Origin: Allokutzneria sp. A3M-2-11 16
Lineage (GTDB): Bacteria; Actinomycetota; Actinomycetes; Mycobacteriales; Pseudonocardiaceae
Assembly (NCBI RefSeq): GCF_024213555.1
Contig: NZ_JANAVO010000001.1
Coordinates: forward strand, 2,108,001 to 2,172,000
DNA length: 64,000 nucleotides
Direction: 5' to 3'
The notes under the pieces are model-generated. The model saw only the letters and a program-made list of their open reading frames with translations, was not told the origin of the DNA and made no database searches. This document shows positions 8,549 through 18,701 of the stretch, one piece after another; within the stretch, counting starts at the first letter, position 1, and every line of letters begins with the position of its first letter. The position numbers and the translations under genes were made by a program.

Positions 8549-9900
8549 AGCATCAGCCTTCTGGAGAGGTCGGAGTTGAACACACCACGCGGGTCGACCG
8601 CGTCCCGGACCTTCTGCCACTCGGCGAGGCGCGGGTACATCGAGCGGAACGCGTCCGCGGTCAGCCTGGAGTCCTTGGCCAGGTACAGCCTGCCGCCCGC
8701 CTCCAGCACCAGCTGGTCGAGCTTGTCCAGCAGCGGCCCCAGGTCGTCGGTGATCGGGATGTCCACCGCGAGGGTCCAGCCCGGCATCGGGAAGGACAGC
8801 GGACCGCCGTTGGCCGCGCCGAAACGCTTGAGCACGTTGAGGAACGACACCGCGCCGCCGGAGGAGATGATCTCCATGGACTTGCGCACCGTGTCCTCGG
8901 CGCCGTAGGGCACCGCGTACTGGTACTGGAGGAACCCGCGCGGCCCGTAGACCCGGTTCCACTCGCCGACGATGTCCAGCGGGTGGAAGAACTGGGTGAT
9001 GTTCTGCACCTCGCCGCGCCGCTCCTTGGGCGCCTTGCGGTACCAGACCTCGTTGAAGGCGCTCACGGTCAGCTTGTTCAGCAGGCCGCTCGGGAACACC
9101 GGCGGCACGGTCGCCAGCTGCGGCGCGTTGAACTTCAGCGGGTCGTTGCGCAGCTTGGCTGGCAGGTCGTCGAGCTTGGCCGACCAGCCGCGGGTGAGCA
9201 CCGCGCGGCCCATCTTCGCGCCGGTGGACGCGGCGTCGAACCAGGCGACCGAGTAGGTGTACTGGTCGTCGTTGTCCATCAGCCTGGACATCAGGTCGTC
9301 CAGGTCCCTGGTGCGCTCGGTGTCGACGAGGAAGTACGCCGACTCCACCGACTTCAGCTGCACCGTGGCCCGCAGCACCACGCCGGTCAGGCCCATGCCG
9401 CCCGCGGTCGCCCAGAACAGCTCCGAACCGGGGCCGTCCGGGGTCACCGTCCGGATCTCGCCGTCCGCGGTCAGCAGCTCGATCGCCAGCACATGGTTGC
9501 AGAAACTGCCCTCCACGTGGTGGTTCTTGCCGTGGATGTCCGCGGCGATGGCCCCGCCGATGGTGACCTGGCGGGTGCCCGGCAGCACCGGGATCCACAG
9601 GCCGTGCGGCAGCATCTGCCGCATCAGCTTGTCCAGGCTCACCCCGGCGTCCACGGTGACGATGCCCGTCTCCGTGTCCACGTGGTGGATCTGGTCGAAC
9701 GCGGTCATGTCCAGGACCAGGCCACCGGCGTTCTGCGAGGCGTCGCCGTAGCTGCGGCCGAGTCCGCGGGGGATCACACCCCGGCCGTCGGCCGCGCGCA
9801 CGACATCGGCCAGCTCGGCACGATCGGCGCGCTCCAGAATCCTCGCGGTGGTCGGGGCGGTGCGGCCCCATCCGGTCAGTCTGCCGAGTTTCTCAGGCAT
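8545..9900 (-). CDS. dprE1: Decaprenylphosphoryl-beta-D-ribose 2-oxidase DprE1 (benzothiazinone-site Cys replaced by Ala)
   Basis: 451-residue FAD-dependent oxidase of the VAO fold that oxidises the C2 hydroxyl of decaprenylphosphoryl-ribose. FAD-binding RGLGRSYGDA near residue 45, FAD domain through GGMGLTGVVL, C-terminal YLAKDSR and FNSDLSRRL. The segment PGWTLAVDIPITDDLG aligns with PGWNICVDFPIKDGLG of M. tuberculosis, so the cysteine attacked by nitro-benzothiazinones (Cys387 there) is Ala378 here (codon at 8767-8769). Start ATG 9900; the frame extends upstream but without family similarity. First gene of a two-gene operon with dprE2. Confidence 0.95.
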   Translation of the reverse strand: MPEKLGRLTGWGRTAPTTARILERADRAELADVVRAADGRGVIPRGLGRSYGDASQNAGGLVLDMTAFDQIHHVDTETGIVTVDAGVSLDKLMRQMLPHGLWIPVLPGTRQVTIGGAIAADIHGKNHHVEGSFCNHVLAIELLTADGEIRTVTPDGPGSELFWATAGGMGLTGVVLRATVQLKSVESAYFLVDTERTRDLDDLMSRLMDNDDQYTYSVAWFDAASTGAKMGRAVLTRGWSAKLDDLPAKLRNDPLKFNAPQLATVPPVFPSGLLNKLTVSAFNEVWYRKAPKERRGEVQNITQFFHPLDIVGEWNRVYGPRGFLQYQYAVPYGAEDTVRKSMEIISSGGAVSFLNVLKRFGAANGGPLSFPMPGWTLAVDIPITDDLGPLLDKLDQLVLEAGGRLYLAKDSRLTADAFRSMYPRLAEWQKVRDAVDPRGVFNSDLSRRLML

Positions 9901-9923
9901 AGGTGCAAATCTCCGTGGATGCG

Positions 9924-12647
9924 CTACTCGTTGAGCCAGCCGTCGCGGGCGCCCACGTAGTCGAACTGGGCCAGCCTCGGCCAGGAGACCAGGCCCCATT
10001 CGACGCGTTCGGTGCGCGAAACCGTGTAGCGGCCCGGTGGATGACGGTACACGACCCGCTCCAGGTGCCCCCATGGCGCACGTGGCGTCGTCGTCGGCAC
10101 CACGCGCACGGGAACCCGCTCGATTGTGGCGACCCTGCTGATGAACGCCTGCGTCCCGCCGACCCGCTCGTTCAGCGTCACCGTCCTGGTCCCGCCGAGC
10201 TGGTCGGAGGCGACCAGGCGGTACTCGGCCGGAGTGGTCATGCCGTCCTTCACCGGCAGCACCGGAACGCACGGGTAGGCGAGCCCGATCGGCCAGTCCA
10301 CGAACGTCGGCTGGTCGCGGAGCAGTTCGCGCAGCCGGATCTCACCGGAGTTGCCGCGCACCGCGGGCCGGTCCGGTCCGCGCAGCACCGGGGTCAGTTT
10401 GTCCAGCGGTACGAGCAGATCGTCGGCGAGCCCGCAGGAACCGCCGGTGATGCTCTTCAGGTTGCCCTTCGCGGGTGACCACTGCGGGCTCTGGTTGAAC
10501 GGCGCGATCACGAAGACCGTCAGCATCAACACCACCAGCGAGGTCTGCACGACCGTGAACAACCGCGCGGTGCCCAGCGCGGACCACCTCCGCCCGCCGC
10601 CGCCCATCGCCCGCCGCGCGAGCCACCAGCACAGGCCGATGACCGCCAGCCACAGCACCATGTTGCTGAACTTCAGCGGACCGATGTGCGGGATCTGTCC
10701 TTCGAGGATCTGCTTGCCGCTCAAGGCGTTCGGGTCCTTGGCCACCGCGGCGGGGTCGACCATCGCGGTGTGGTCGCCGAAGGGCTGGCCCCAGTCCGAG
10801 AAGGCGTGCCAGGAGTTCGTCCCGCTGAAGATCACCACCGTGGCGAAGGCCGCGACCCCGCCCGCGAGCAGGCCGGGCGCCGTGCGCCGCACCCGCGCCG
10901 GGATCGGGCTGGCGAAAGCGGTCAGCGCCAGCAACAGGATCGCGGGCACCGCCATGCCGCCGAAGTGGTGCACCCACTTGGTCGGCGAGATGGCCAGCGC
11001 CGCCAGGCCGATCCCGGACATGGCCGCGCTGCCCACGACCAGCCGGTCCAGCGGCCCGTTGCGGTCCCGCCGCGTCGCCAGGCGGATCACCACGAACACC
11101 AGCGCCACCACGGTCAGCAGCACTGCGCCGCGCTTGGCCCAGTTGCCAAGGGTTCCCGGGTGCAGCAACGCGTTGTAGCGCTCGATCTCCTGGTACCACG
11201 GCGTGACGAACCAGTACCAGGAGTGGATCCGGGTCGTCTCGACCAGATCGCTGAGCGTCATGTCCCAGAAGATCGCGGGGAACGCGGCGGTTCCGGACAC
11301 CAGCAGCATGCCGAGGTAGGCGAGGCGCTCCTTGCCGACCCAACTCCTGGTGTAGCGCACCAGGTACGGCGCGTGAAGCAGCAGCGGTCCCCACGCGACG
11401 ATGCCGGTCGCGGTGGTCAGCGTGGTCAGCGAGGCGATCGCGACCACGACCGCGTACAACCCGGGCCACTCGCGGCGGCGGGCGTACTCCGAGAGCGCGA
11501 GGTTCACCGCGACACCAAGGCACACAACGGGTTCCGGCCGCAGCGTGAGCTCGAACGGCATCCACCACACGAGGAACGCCAGCGCCAGCAGGTACGGCAG
11601 CATCCGATATGGACCGCGCGCCGCGCGCCTGCCGCCCAGCGTCGCGTGCAGGTAGCGCCGCAGCACGAACCACACCGCGATCCCGATGACCGTCGGGAAC
11701 ATCCGCATCCACAGGGTGGACTTGCTGATCAGCCCCCACGCACCGAGCAGGTACTGGCTGAACATGAACGGCGCTTCCGGCGCGTTGAACGAGTGGTAGT
11801 AGTTGCCGACGTACCCCGCGTTCGGCAGGTTCAGCGCGTGCCGCAGGTACCACCCGTCGTCGTCGTTGAACGGCCCGATGACCGCCCACAGCACCAGGAT
11901 CGCGGGCACGGCGATGTCGACGAGACCGAGCTTGAACCGCGGCTCGTCCGGTTCCCGCCGTGCGCGCTCGGAGTAGCGGTAACGGCTCACGCACAGCCAC
12001 AGGCAGCCGAGCAGGCACAGCGCGTACAGCGCGAGCAGCACCCATTTCAGCGTCGCGGGCGAGGACTGGAAGCGCGCGTCGGTGTTCAGCTTCGCGGAGA
12101 GCCCGTTCGCCTCGGGGAGGTTCTCCGCGGCCGTCTCCAACATGGCGACCTGGGGCGGCAACAGCCCTTGGCGGTCGGCGACCACCTTGCCGTCGCGCAG
12201 CACCGACACGCCCTTCGGCGTCGCGATCACGCGGTAGTTCTTCGTTCCCGCGGGGCGGCGCTCCGTCAGCAGCACCTGCTCCGAGGCGGAGATCCGCACC
12301 TCACCGGCGCGTGTCTGCACCCGCAGGCCACGGCTCACCGGCTGGTTCTCGTCCTCCGGCAACGTGGTGAGCACGTCGGCCCATTTGCCGCCCGCCGTGA
12401 ACCGACTGCGGTCCAGCGCGTCCATGGTTCTGCCGGGCAGTTCCGCCGTCATCTCCAACGGCCGGTACGGCACGAGCGGCACCACGGTCGATCGCGGCTG
12501 CGCGCCCGCTTCCGGCCAGCTCAGGATCGGCTGCTGCACGCGGACAGGCGCGAAGGGGAGGAGGATTGCCAGCACTGCGGTGATCACAGCTGCGCCGACC
12601 AACACCCACGCGGTGACTGCGTGTTGGCCCGTAAGGCGTCGTGGCAT
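9924..12647 (-). CDS. Arabinosyltransferase EmbC/A/B family, copy 1
   Basis: 907-residue GT-C membrane arabinosyltransferase that adds Araf from decaprenylphosphoryl-arabinose to arabinan. An N-terminal transmembrane helix and extracytoplasmic domain come first, then a catalytic loop GPFNDDDGWYLRHALN with the acidic pair, about a dozen further membrane helices (e.g. LPYLLALAFLVWWMPF), then the C-terminal carbohydrate-binding domain (SCGLADDLLVPL, FVDWPIGLAYPCVP). The residue matching Met306 of EmbB is histidine. The gap to dprE1 is only 23 bp, so emb1-dprE1-dprE2 may be one transcript. I cannot assign it to C, A or B. Confidence 0.9.
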   Translation of the reverse strand: MPRRLTGQHAVTAWVLVGAAVITAVLAILLPFAPVRVQQPILSWPEAGAQPRSTVVPLVPYRPLEMTAELPGRTMDALDRSRFTAGGKWADVLTTLPEDENQPVSRGLRVQTRAGEVRISASEQVLLTERRPAGTKNYRVIATPKGVSVLRDGKVVADRQGLLPPQVAMLETAAENLPEANGLSAKLNTDARFQSSPATLKWVLLALYALCLLGCLWLCVSRYRYSERARREPDEPRFKLGLVDIAVPAILVLWAVIGPFNDDDGWYLRHALNLPNAGYVGNYYHSFNAPEAPFMFSQYLLGAWGLISKSTLWMRMFPTVIGIAVWFVLRRYLHATLGGRRAARGPYRMLPYLLALAFLVWWMPFELTLRPEPVVCLGVAVNLALSEYARRREWPGLYAVVVAIASLTTLTTATGIVAWGPLLLHAPYLVRYTRSWVGKERLAYLGMLLVSGTAAFPAIFWDMTLSDLVETTRIHSWYWFVTPWYQEIERYNALLHPGTLGNWAKRGAVLLTVVALVFVVIRLATRRDRNGPLDRLVVGSAAMSGIGLAALAISPTKWVHHFGGMAVPAILLLALTAFASPIPARVRRTAPGLLAGGVAAFATVVIFSGTNSWHAFSDWGQPFGDHTAMVDPAAVAKDPNALSGKQILEGQIPHIGPLKFSNMVLWLAVIGLCWWLARRAMGGGGRRWSALGTARLFTVVQTSLVVLMLTVFVIAPFNQSPQWSPAKGNLKSITGGSCGLADDLLVPLDKLTPVLRGPDRPAVRGNSGEIRLRELLRDQPTFVDWPIGLAYPCVPVLPVKDGMTTPAEYRLVASDQLGGTRTVTLNERVGGTQAFISRVATIERVPVRVVPTTTPRAPWGHLERVVYRHPPGRYTVSRTERVEWGLVSWPRLAQFDYVGARDGWLNE

Positions 12648-12762
12648 GCGAAAACGCCCATTCGTTCAGGCGGTCAGGTCACGCGGTAGCGTACTTCCGG
12701 GGCGTCCGCCGCTCGGGCGCACCCTGCCAGGGCAGTTCGGTGTAACGAGTAAGGCGGACGTT

Positions 12763-13197
12763 GTGACCACCTCCGAAACGGCGGAGCAGACCTCGGGAGA
12801 GGCACCCAAGCTCGGCCTCGCCGCCCAGCTCACCCGGTTCGTGCTGGTCGGCGGCTTCTCCGCGCTGGTGGACTACGGCAGCTACCAGTTGATCCTGGCG
12901 CTCGGCGTGTGGGTCCACCTGGCCAAGGCGCTCGGCTTCGTGTTCGGCACGACCACCGCGTACTTCCTGAACAAGCGCTTCACGTTCCAGGCCGCGCCGA
13001 GCGGAGCGGGTCGCCTGGGCGGCTTCATCCTGCTCTACGGAGTGACGTTCTTCGTCAACATAGGCGTGAACGCCCTGTTCCTGGCCCTGCTCCCGGCCTC
13101 GATCTTCAAGATCACCATCGCGTGGGTGATCGCCCAGGCCGTCGCGACCGCGATCAACTTCGTGATGCTCCGCCTCATCGTCTTCAAGCCCAGCTAG
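12763..13197 (+). CDS. GtrA-family membrane protein (Rv3789-like)
   Basis: 144-residue protein with four predicted transmembrane segments (FVLVGGFSALVDYGSYQLIL, ALGFVFGTTTAYFLNKRFTF and two further helices). GtrA proteins are linked to polyprenyl-phosphate sugar handling; the mycobacterial homologue Rv3789 lies beside dprE1 and has been proposed to act in arabinose transfer or as an anchor for AftA. Start GTG at 12763 with a weak AAGGCGG upstream. It is transcribed divergently from emb1 and converges on emb2. Confidence 0.85.
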   Translation: MTTSETAEQTSGEAPKLGLAAQLTRFVLVGGFSALVDYGSYQLILALGVWVHLAKALGFVFGTTTAYFLNKRFTFQAAPSGAGRLGGFILLYGVTFFVNIGVNALFLALLPASIFKITIAWVIAQAVATAINFVMLRLIVFKPS

Positions 13198-13226
13198 GGA
13201 TCTCCCGTTTCGTGGAGGTGCGGGCG

Positions 13227-15827
13227 TCAGCGGAGGCCGAGGGTGTCGTAGCGGTCGTCGTCGACGTCGGTGGGCAGCCGTGACGGGTCGATGGCCTGCT
13301 TGATGTAGCCGGAGGGCACCCCGGCGTAGTCGAGCCGCGCGATCGTGGGCGGGGCCTGGAGGCCGTGCTCCACGCGCTGGGTCATGGTCACGGTGTAGCG
13401 GCCGGGCTCGTGCAGGTACTTCACCCGCTCCAGGCCGCCCCACGGAGATTCCACTCCATTGGGTGCATCTGCGGGCACCTTGACCATCTCCGCCACCCGT
13501 CCGAGGAAGCCGTGGGTGCCGCCGATGCCCTCGTAGACCGAGACCAGCCCGCCCATCGTGAACTTCTCCGCGGCGAGCACCCGGAACTCCGGCGGCGTCA
13601 CCATGCCGTCCTTGACCGGCGGGACCGGGACGCACGGGTAGCCGATGCCGATGCTCCAGTCCACGTACGTCACGCGCCCGGCGAGGTGCTCGGTGAGCGT
13701 GCGGCCGTCGTGCACGCGCACGCTGTCGGCGATCCCGCAGCCGTTGCGCAGCGTGCCGCTGGCCAGCGACCAGCCGGGCAGCTGGCGCAGCGGCGCGATC
13801 ACGAACAGCACCAGCAGCAGGCCGACCACGAGCGCCTGGGTGCCGAGCAGCACCCGCGCCGAGCCGGTGTCGGCCCAACGTCTGCGCCGCCGCAGCAGGT
13901 ACCAGCTGAGCCCGATCGCGCCCGCCCAGACCAGCACGTTGTTGACCTTGACCGGGCCGATGGCCAGCATCAGCGACTCGACCATGTCCTTCTCGTCCGG
14001 GTCGAGCGTTCGCATCGGGTCGATATCGCCCGCCAGCGAGAACGGCTGGCCCCAGTTGCCGAAGCTGTGCCACATGTTCGGACCGCTGAAGATCACCACG
14101 CCGGTGAAGGCGATGAACAGCCCGGCCGCCACCGCGGGCGCGGTCCTGCGCACACGTGCGGGCAGCGGCCCGGCGAAGGTGATCAGTGCCAGCAGCACGA
14201 TCGCGGGCGCGGCGATGCCGACGAAGTGGTGGGTCCACTTGGTCGGGATGATCGCCAGCGCCACCATGCCGAAGCCGAGCACCCCGGCCAGCCGCACCAT
14301 CACCGCGTCGACCTGCCACCGTCTGCGCCGCGCCCGCACCGCGACGAACACCAGGCAGACGATCATCAGCAGCACCGGGGCGCGCTTGGCCCAGTTGCCG
14401 GAGCCGGTGGGCACGAGCAGCGTGGCGTAGCGGCCCCACTCCTCGGTCCAGCCCATGGTGATCCAGTAGTAGTAATGGATCTTGGTGGCTTCGAGCAGGT
14501 CGGCCAGCTTGCCGTCGGCGAAGAGCACCGTGAACGCCACCGTTCCGGAGCTGAGCACGGCCGCGATCAGCGCGAGCCGCTCCCGGCCGTGCACCGACCG
14601 CCACAGCCAGGGCACCTGGAGCGCGACCGGCGCCCACGCGACGAGCCCGGCGCCCATGGTCAGCGTGGTGAACGCGGCCAGCAGCACGGCGGGTGCCATC
14701 AGCCCCACCCACTCACGGCGGCGCGCGTACTCGCACAGCGCCAGCGTCAGCGCGACGCCGAGGCAGGTGACCGGCTCCGGCCGGAGCGTCGGGTTGTACG
14801 GCAGCCACCACACCAGGAACGCCAGCGCCAGCAGCCACGGCAGCGCGCGGTAGGCGCGGCGCTCGCCCAGCGCGCTGTGCAGGAACCACCGCAGCGCGAA
14901 CCACACCCCGATGCCGAGCACGGCGGGGAACAGCCGCACCCACAGCATCGACGTGCTCACCGACGTCCAGCCGGCGAGCAGGTACTGGGCGAGCAGGAAC
15001 GGTGACTCGGGCGCGTTGAACGAGTGGTAGTAGTTGCCCACATATCCCACGTCGCCCAGGTTCAACGCGTGTCTCAGGTACCAGCCGTCGTCGTCATTCG
15101 TCGGCCCGAGCACCGACCACGCGAGTAGCACTCCGGGGACCAGGAAATCGACCGGGCGCCATCGAATTCGATCATCGGATGGACGTTTCGCGCGGTAGCG
15201 AAGAACGGCGAGTGTGACACAACCGACCAACAGCAATCCATGCAGTATCAGCAGAACGAATTTCGCCTTGGTCGGCGCGGACTGGAATCGCGCGTCGGTG
15301 TCGAGCACGACCCGCATGCCATCGGACTCGGCCAGCCCGGCCGCCCCGGTCTCCAGCATCGCGACCTGGGGCGGCAGCACCCCCGCGTGCCTGACCAGCT
15401 GCATGCCGTCGCGCCACACGTCGACCCCGCCCGCGTCCGCGTGCACCCGGTAGGAGCAGTCCGCGCGGGGCAGCCGCTCCTCGATGATCGACTTCCCGGA
15501 TACCCTGACCTGCACGATTCCGTTCACCACGCGCATGATCAGGCCGTGTTCCTGCTGCGCGGCGTCGCGCGCGGGAGGCAGCGTGCGCAGCACCTCACCG
15601 CCCCGCGAGTTCACCGCCGAGATCGCCGAACAGGGCACCTCGGCGGTGAACCTGAGCGGCCGGTAGGGCAGCAGCGGGACGACGGTGTTGCTGACCCGCT
15701 CACCCTGTTTCGGCCAGGTTACGACTGGCTGGTCAACGGTGACGGGAGCCAGTGGGAGCGACAGCGCCATTGCTGCGGTGACAAGCGCGGAGGCAAGCAA
15801 AATCCACGCGGTAAAGCGCTGCTGCAT
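13227..15827 (-). CDS. Arabinosyltransferase EmbC/A/B family, copy 2
   Basis: 866-residue paralogue of copy 1 with the same architecture: N-terminal helix, extracytoplasmic domain (MLETGAAGLAESDGMRVVL), catalytic loop GPTNDDDGWYLRHALN, long hydrophobic core, and the C-terminal carbohydrate-binding domain (NGCGIADSVRVHD, YVDWSIGIGYPCVP). Histidine again at the EmbB Met306 position. ATG at 15827. It is separated from copy 3 by 143 bp; a promoter may lie there. Confidence 0.9.
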   Translation of the reverse strand: MQQRFTAWILLASALVTAAMALSLPLAPVTVDQPVVTWPKQGERVSNTVVPLLPYRPLRFTAEVPCSAISAVNSRGGEVLRTLPPARDAAQQEHGLIMRVVNGIVQVRVSGKSIIEERLPRADCSYRVHADAGGVDVWRDGMQLVRHAGVLPPQVAMLETGAAGLAESDGMRVVLDTDARFQSAPTKAKFVLLILHGLLLVGCVTLAVLRYRAKRPSDDRIRWRPVDFLVPGVLLAWSVLGPTNDDDGWYLRHALNLGDVGYVGNYYHSFNAPESPFLLAQYLLAGWTSVSTSMLWVRLFPAVLGIGVWFALRWFLHSALGERRAYRALPWLLALAFLVWWLPYNPTLRPEPVTCLGVALTLALCEYARRREWVGLMAPAVLLAAFTTLTMGAGLVAWAPVALQVPWLWRSVHGRERLALIAAVLSSGTVAFTVLFADGKLADLLEATKIHYYYWITMGWTEEWGRYATLLVPTGSGNWAKRAPVLLMIVCLVFVAVRARRRRWQVDAVMVRLAGVLGFGMVALAIIPTKWTHHFVGIAAPAIVLLALITFAGPLPARVRRTAPAVAAGLFIAFTGVVIFSGPNMWHSFGNWGQPFSLAGDIDPMRTLDPDEKDMVESLMLAIGPVKVNNVLVWAGAIGLSWYLLRRRRRWADTGSARVLLGTQALVVGLLLVLFVIAPLRQLPGWSLASGTLRNGCGIADSVRVHDGRTLTEHLAGRVTYVDWSIGIGYPCVPVPPVKDGMVTPPEFRVLAAEKFTMGGLVSVYEGIGGTHGFLGRVAEMVKVPADAPNGVESPWGGLERVKYLHEPGRYTVTMTQRVEHGLQAPPTIARLDYAGVPSGYIKQAIDPSRLPTDVDDDRYDTLGLR

Positions 15828-15970
15828 GGGGAATCCCCGATCACGGTCTCAGCGGTCCGCAATCATGTAACCCCGGATGGGCCGTTGTTTCCAGTTGTAG
15901 TGAAGATGTCTAACCGTCACAACCTTAATCGGTAAAGAAGGAAGTCAATGTTTAGTGTCGAGAATTGTGG

Positions 15971-18565
15971 TTAACGGGGCTGGCCCGCGGCCCGTCCCGC
16001 ATCGCCGGTCTGGACGGTGCGCAGGAAGTCCTGCGGGATGCCCGCGTATGCGGTCTGCGCCAGCGTCGGCGCGGCCTCCAGACCACTCACCACCCGCGAA
16101 GTGCGCGTCAGCGTGTACTTGCCGACCGGATGCGCGTAGTGCACCCGCTGCACCTCGCCCCAGGTCGGGACGCTTCCGTCGTTCGGCGGGCCGATCGTCG
16201 GCACCGGCTCTACACGGGTGACGACCTGGCTGAGGTAGCCCAGGGTGCCGCCCAGGAACTCCCCTCCCTGCACGACCCCCGCCAACAGGCCCCGGCCCGC
16301 GGGCAGGACGCGGAGCTCCGGCGCGGTGCTCAGGCCATCGGCGATCGCCAGGGTGGGCGCGCACGGGTGGACCAGGCCGAACTCCCAGTCGATGGAGGCC
16401 GGCCGGGAGCGCACCACGTCCATCAGCTCCTCGCCGCCGGACAGCCGCACCCCGTCGGCGAGGCCGCAGTCATCGCGCAGCACGCTCCCGGCCACCGACC
16501 AGCCCGGAGTCCTCAGTGGAGCGATCGTGAACACCGCGATCAGCAACACCACGGCCGCCGCCTGCACGGTCACCAGCAGCCGCGCGGAACCGGTCGTCGC
16601 CCATCCGCCGTTCCGGCCGCGCGGTGCCACCAGCAGGCACGCTGCGAGCACCGCACCCCACAGCAGCGGACTGTCCAGCGGCGGGCGCATCGCCGCCGAC
16701 CTGGCCATGAGGTCGGCGGTCTGCTCCGGCGTCAACGCCAACGTCGGGATCGTCGAGCTGTGATCACCGAACGGCTGGCCCCAGTCGGAGAAGCCGTACC
16801 AGAGGTTCGGCCCGGCGAAGATCACCACTGCGGTCACCGCGGTCAGCGCGGCCGTGACCAGTCCGGGCACCAGGGCGCGGGACCCGCGCGGCGCGGGGAT
16901 GCCGAACGCGCTCAGGCCGAGCAGCGCGATGGCGGGCGGGGCGATGGCCAGGAAGTGGTGCGACCACTTGGTCGGCGACAGCGTGAGCGCGATCAGCCCG
17001 ACGACGACGACAACGGCCAGCCGCACGATCGTGCTGTCGAGCCGGCCGCGCCGCCGGAGCCGGAACGCGGCGAACACCAAGGCGGCCAACGTGAGCAGCA
17101 CCGCGGCGCGCTTCGCCCAGTTGCCGTGGTGGTCGAAGCCGAGGAGCTTTACGTAGCGGAACCACTCCTCGTACCAGTGCATCGAGATCCAGTAGTGGTA
17201 GTGCACGCGCGTCGCCTCGACGACGTCGGTGAACTTCGCGTCGGCGAACACCGCGGTGAACGCGGTCGTCCCGGAGGCCAGAACCGCGCCCACGTAAGCG
17301 AAACGGTTCCGCACGGCCTGCGTTCGCAGCCACCGCCACAACCACGGCAGCTGCACGAGGACCGCGCCCCACGCCACGAGTCCGGCGACGGTGGTCAGCG
17401 TGGTGAGCGCGGCGATGCCGACCGCGGGTGCGATCAGACCCGGCCACTCGCGGCGGCGTGCGTACTCGCACAGCGCCAGCGTCGCGGCAACCCCCAGTGC
17501 CGCAACGGGTTCTGGGCGCAGCGTGGGTGTGAACGGCAGCCACCACGCCAGGAACGCCAACGCCAGCGACCACGGAACGGCCCGGAACACCCGCCGGTCG
17601 CCGAGCGCGCTCGCGAGGAACCACCGCAGCAGGAACCACGTGCCGATCCCGATCACCCCGGCGAACAACCGCAGCCACAGCAACGAAGTGCTGATCGAGG
17701 CCCAGCCGCCGAGCAGGTACTGCGACACCACGAACGGGGCTTCCGAGGTGTTGAACGAGTGGTAGTAGTTGCCGATGAAGCCGCTGTTCGCCGAGTTCAG
17801 CGCGTGCCGCAGATACCAGCCGTCGTCCTCGTTGATCGGCCCGAGCACGGTCCAGCCCAGCAGGACCGCGGGCACGACGGCGTCCACGGGGGACAGGCGC
17901 AACCGGCTCCCCGCGCGGCTCGCACCGAAGCGCAGCACGGCGAGCACTGTGCAACCGACAAGCAGAATCCCTTGCAGTACAAGAAGAATCGCCTTGGTCG
18001 CGGTCGGTGAGGACTGGAAGCGCGCGTCGGTGTGCAGCGTGACCTTGAGCCCGTCGGTCGCCGCATGGCCGACCCCGGCCGTCTCGAACATGGCAACCTG
18101 CGGCGGCAGCAGCCCGGCCTGCTGCGTGAGGACCACGCCGTCGCGCAGCACGCTCGTTCCGCCCGCGTCCGCGCGCACCTGGTAGGCGCACTCCCCGGAG
18201 GTGGGCCGCGCCTCGTCCAGCAGCACCGTCGACGAGGAGCTGATCCGCAGCCTGCCATCGTTTGCCCGCACCACGAGGCCGCGGCCGGGCTCCTGGCCGG
18301 GTCGCGCGGGCAGCGTGCGCAGCACGTCGCCGTCGACCGAGGCGAGGGTCCGGCACGGCAGCTCCGCGGTCAGCTCCAACGGCCGGTAGGGCATCAGCGG
18401 AACGACCGTGTTCTCCGCCCGCCCCCCGGCCTGTGGCCAGCTCAGCACCGGGTCGTCCTGGTGCACCGGCGCGAGCGGGAGCAGCAGAGCGCACACCGCG
18501 GTCGCCAGAGCGGCACCGATCAGGACCCAGGCCGTCACCATCGAATGCCGAATCGCACGCGCCAT
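15971..18565 (-). CDS. Arabinosyltransferase EmbC/A/B family, copy 3
   Basis: 864-residue third paralogue. Catalytic loop GPINEDDGWYLRHALN (the acidic pair is kept, the preceding residue is Glu), hydrophobic core and C-terminal domain (DDCGLADGVRLSG, SIDWEFGLVHPCAP). ATG at 18565. Three consecutive Emb proteins parallel embCAB of mycobacteria, although their order and orientation around dprE1 differ. The aftA gene that accompanies them in mycobacteria is not in this window. Confidence 0.9.
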   Translation of the reverse strand: MARAIRHSMVTAWVLIGAALATAVCALLLPLAPVHQDDPVLSWPQAGGRAENTVVPLMPYRPLELTAELPCRTLASVDGDVLRTLPARPGQEPGRGLVVRANDGRLRISSSSTVLLDEARPTSGECAYQVRADAGGTSVLRDGVVLTQQAGLLPPQVAMFETAGVGHAATDGLKVTLHTDARFQSSPTATKAILLVLQGILLVGCTVLAVLRFGASRAGSRLRLSPVDAVVPAVLLGWTVLGPINEDDGWYLRHALNSANSGFIGNYYHSFNTSEAPFVVSQYLLGGWASISTSLLWLRLFAGVIGIGTWFLLRWFLASALGDRRVFRAVPWSLALAFLAWWLPFTPTLRPEPVAALGVAATLALCEYARRREWPGLIAPAVGIAALTTLTTVAGLVAWGAVLVQLPWLWRWLRTQAVRNRFAYVGAVLASGTTAFTAVFADAKFTDVVEATRVHYHYWISMHWYEEWFRYVKLLGFDHHGNWAKRAAVLLTLAALVFAAFRLRRRGRLDSTIVRLAVVVVVGLIALTLSPTKWSHHFLAIAPPAIALLGLSAFGIPAPRGSRALVPGLVTAALTAVTAVVIFAGPNLWYGFSDWGQPFGDHSSTIPTLALTPEQTADLMARSAAMRPPLDSPLLWGAVLAACLLVAPRGRNGGWATTGSARLLVTVQAAAVVLLIAVFTIAPLRTPGWSVAGSVLRDDCGLADGVRLSGGEELMDVVRSRPASIDWEFGLVHPCAPTLAIADGLSTAPELRVLPAGRGLLAGVVQGGEFLGGTLGYLSQVVTRVEPVPTIGPPNDGSVPTWGEVQRVHYAHPVGKYTLTRTSRVVSGLEAAPTLAQTAYAGIPQDFLRTVQTGDAGRAAGQPR

Positions 18566-18701
18566 TCGGTCAGTGTGTTGTGGCCCTCGCGTTCCTACCT
18601 ATCTCGATTCAGAAACCCTGAGGTAACTGTGCGAAAACGCTGATCGATTCTTTGATGTGCATCGCCCATTAGTGCGTTTTCATGTGAAGACGGTTGACTG
18701 T

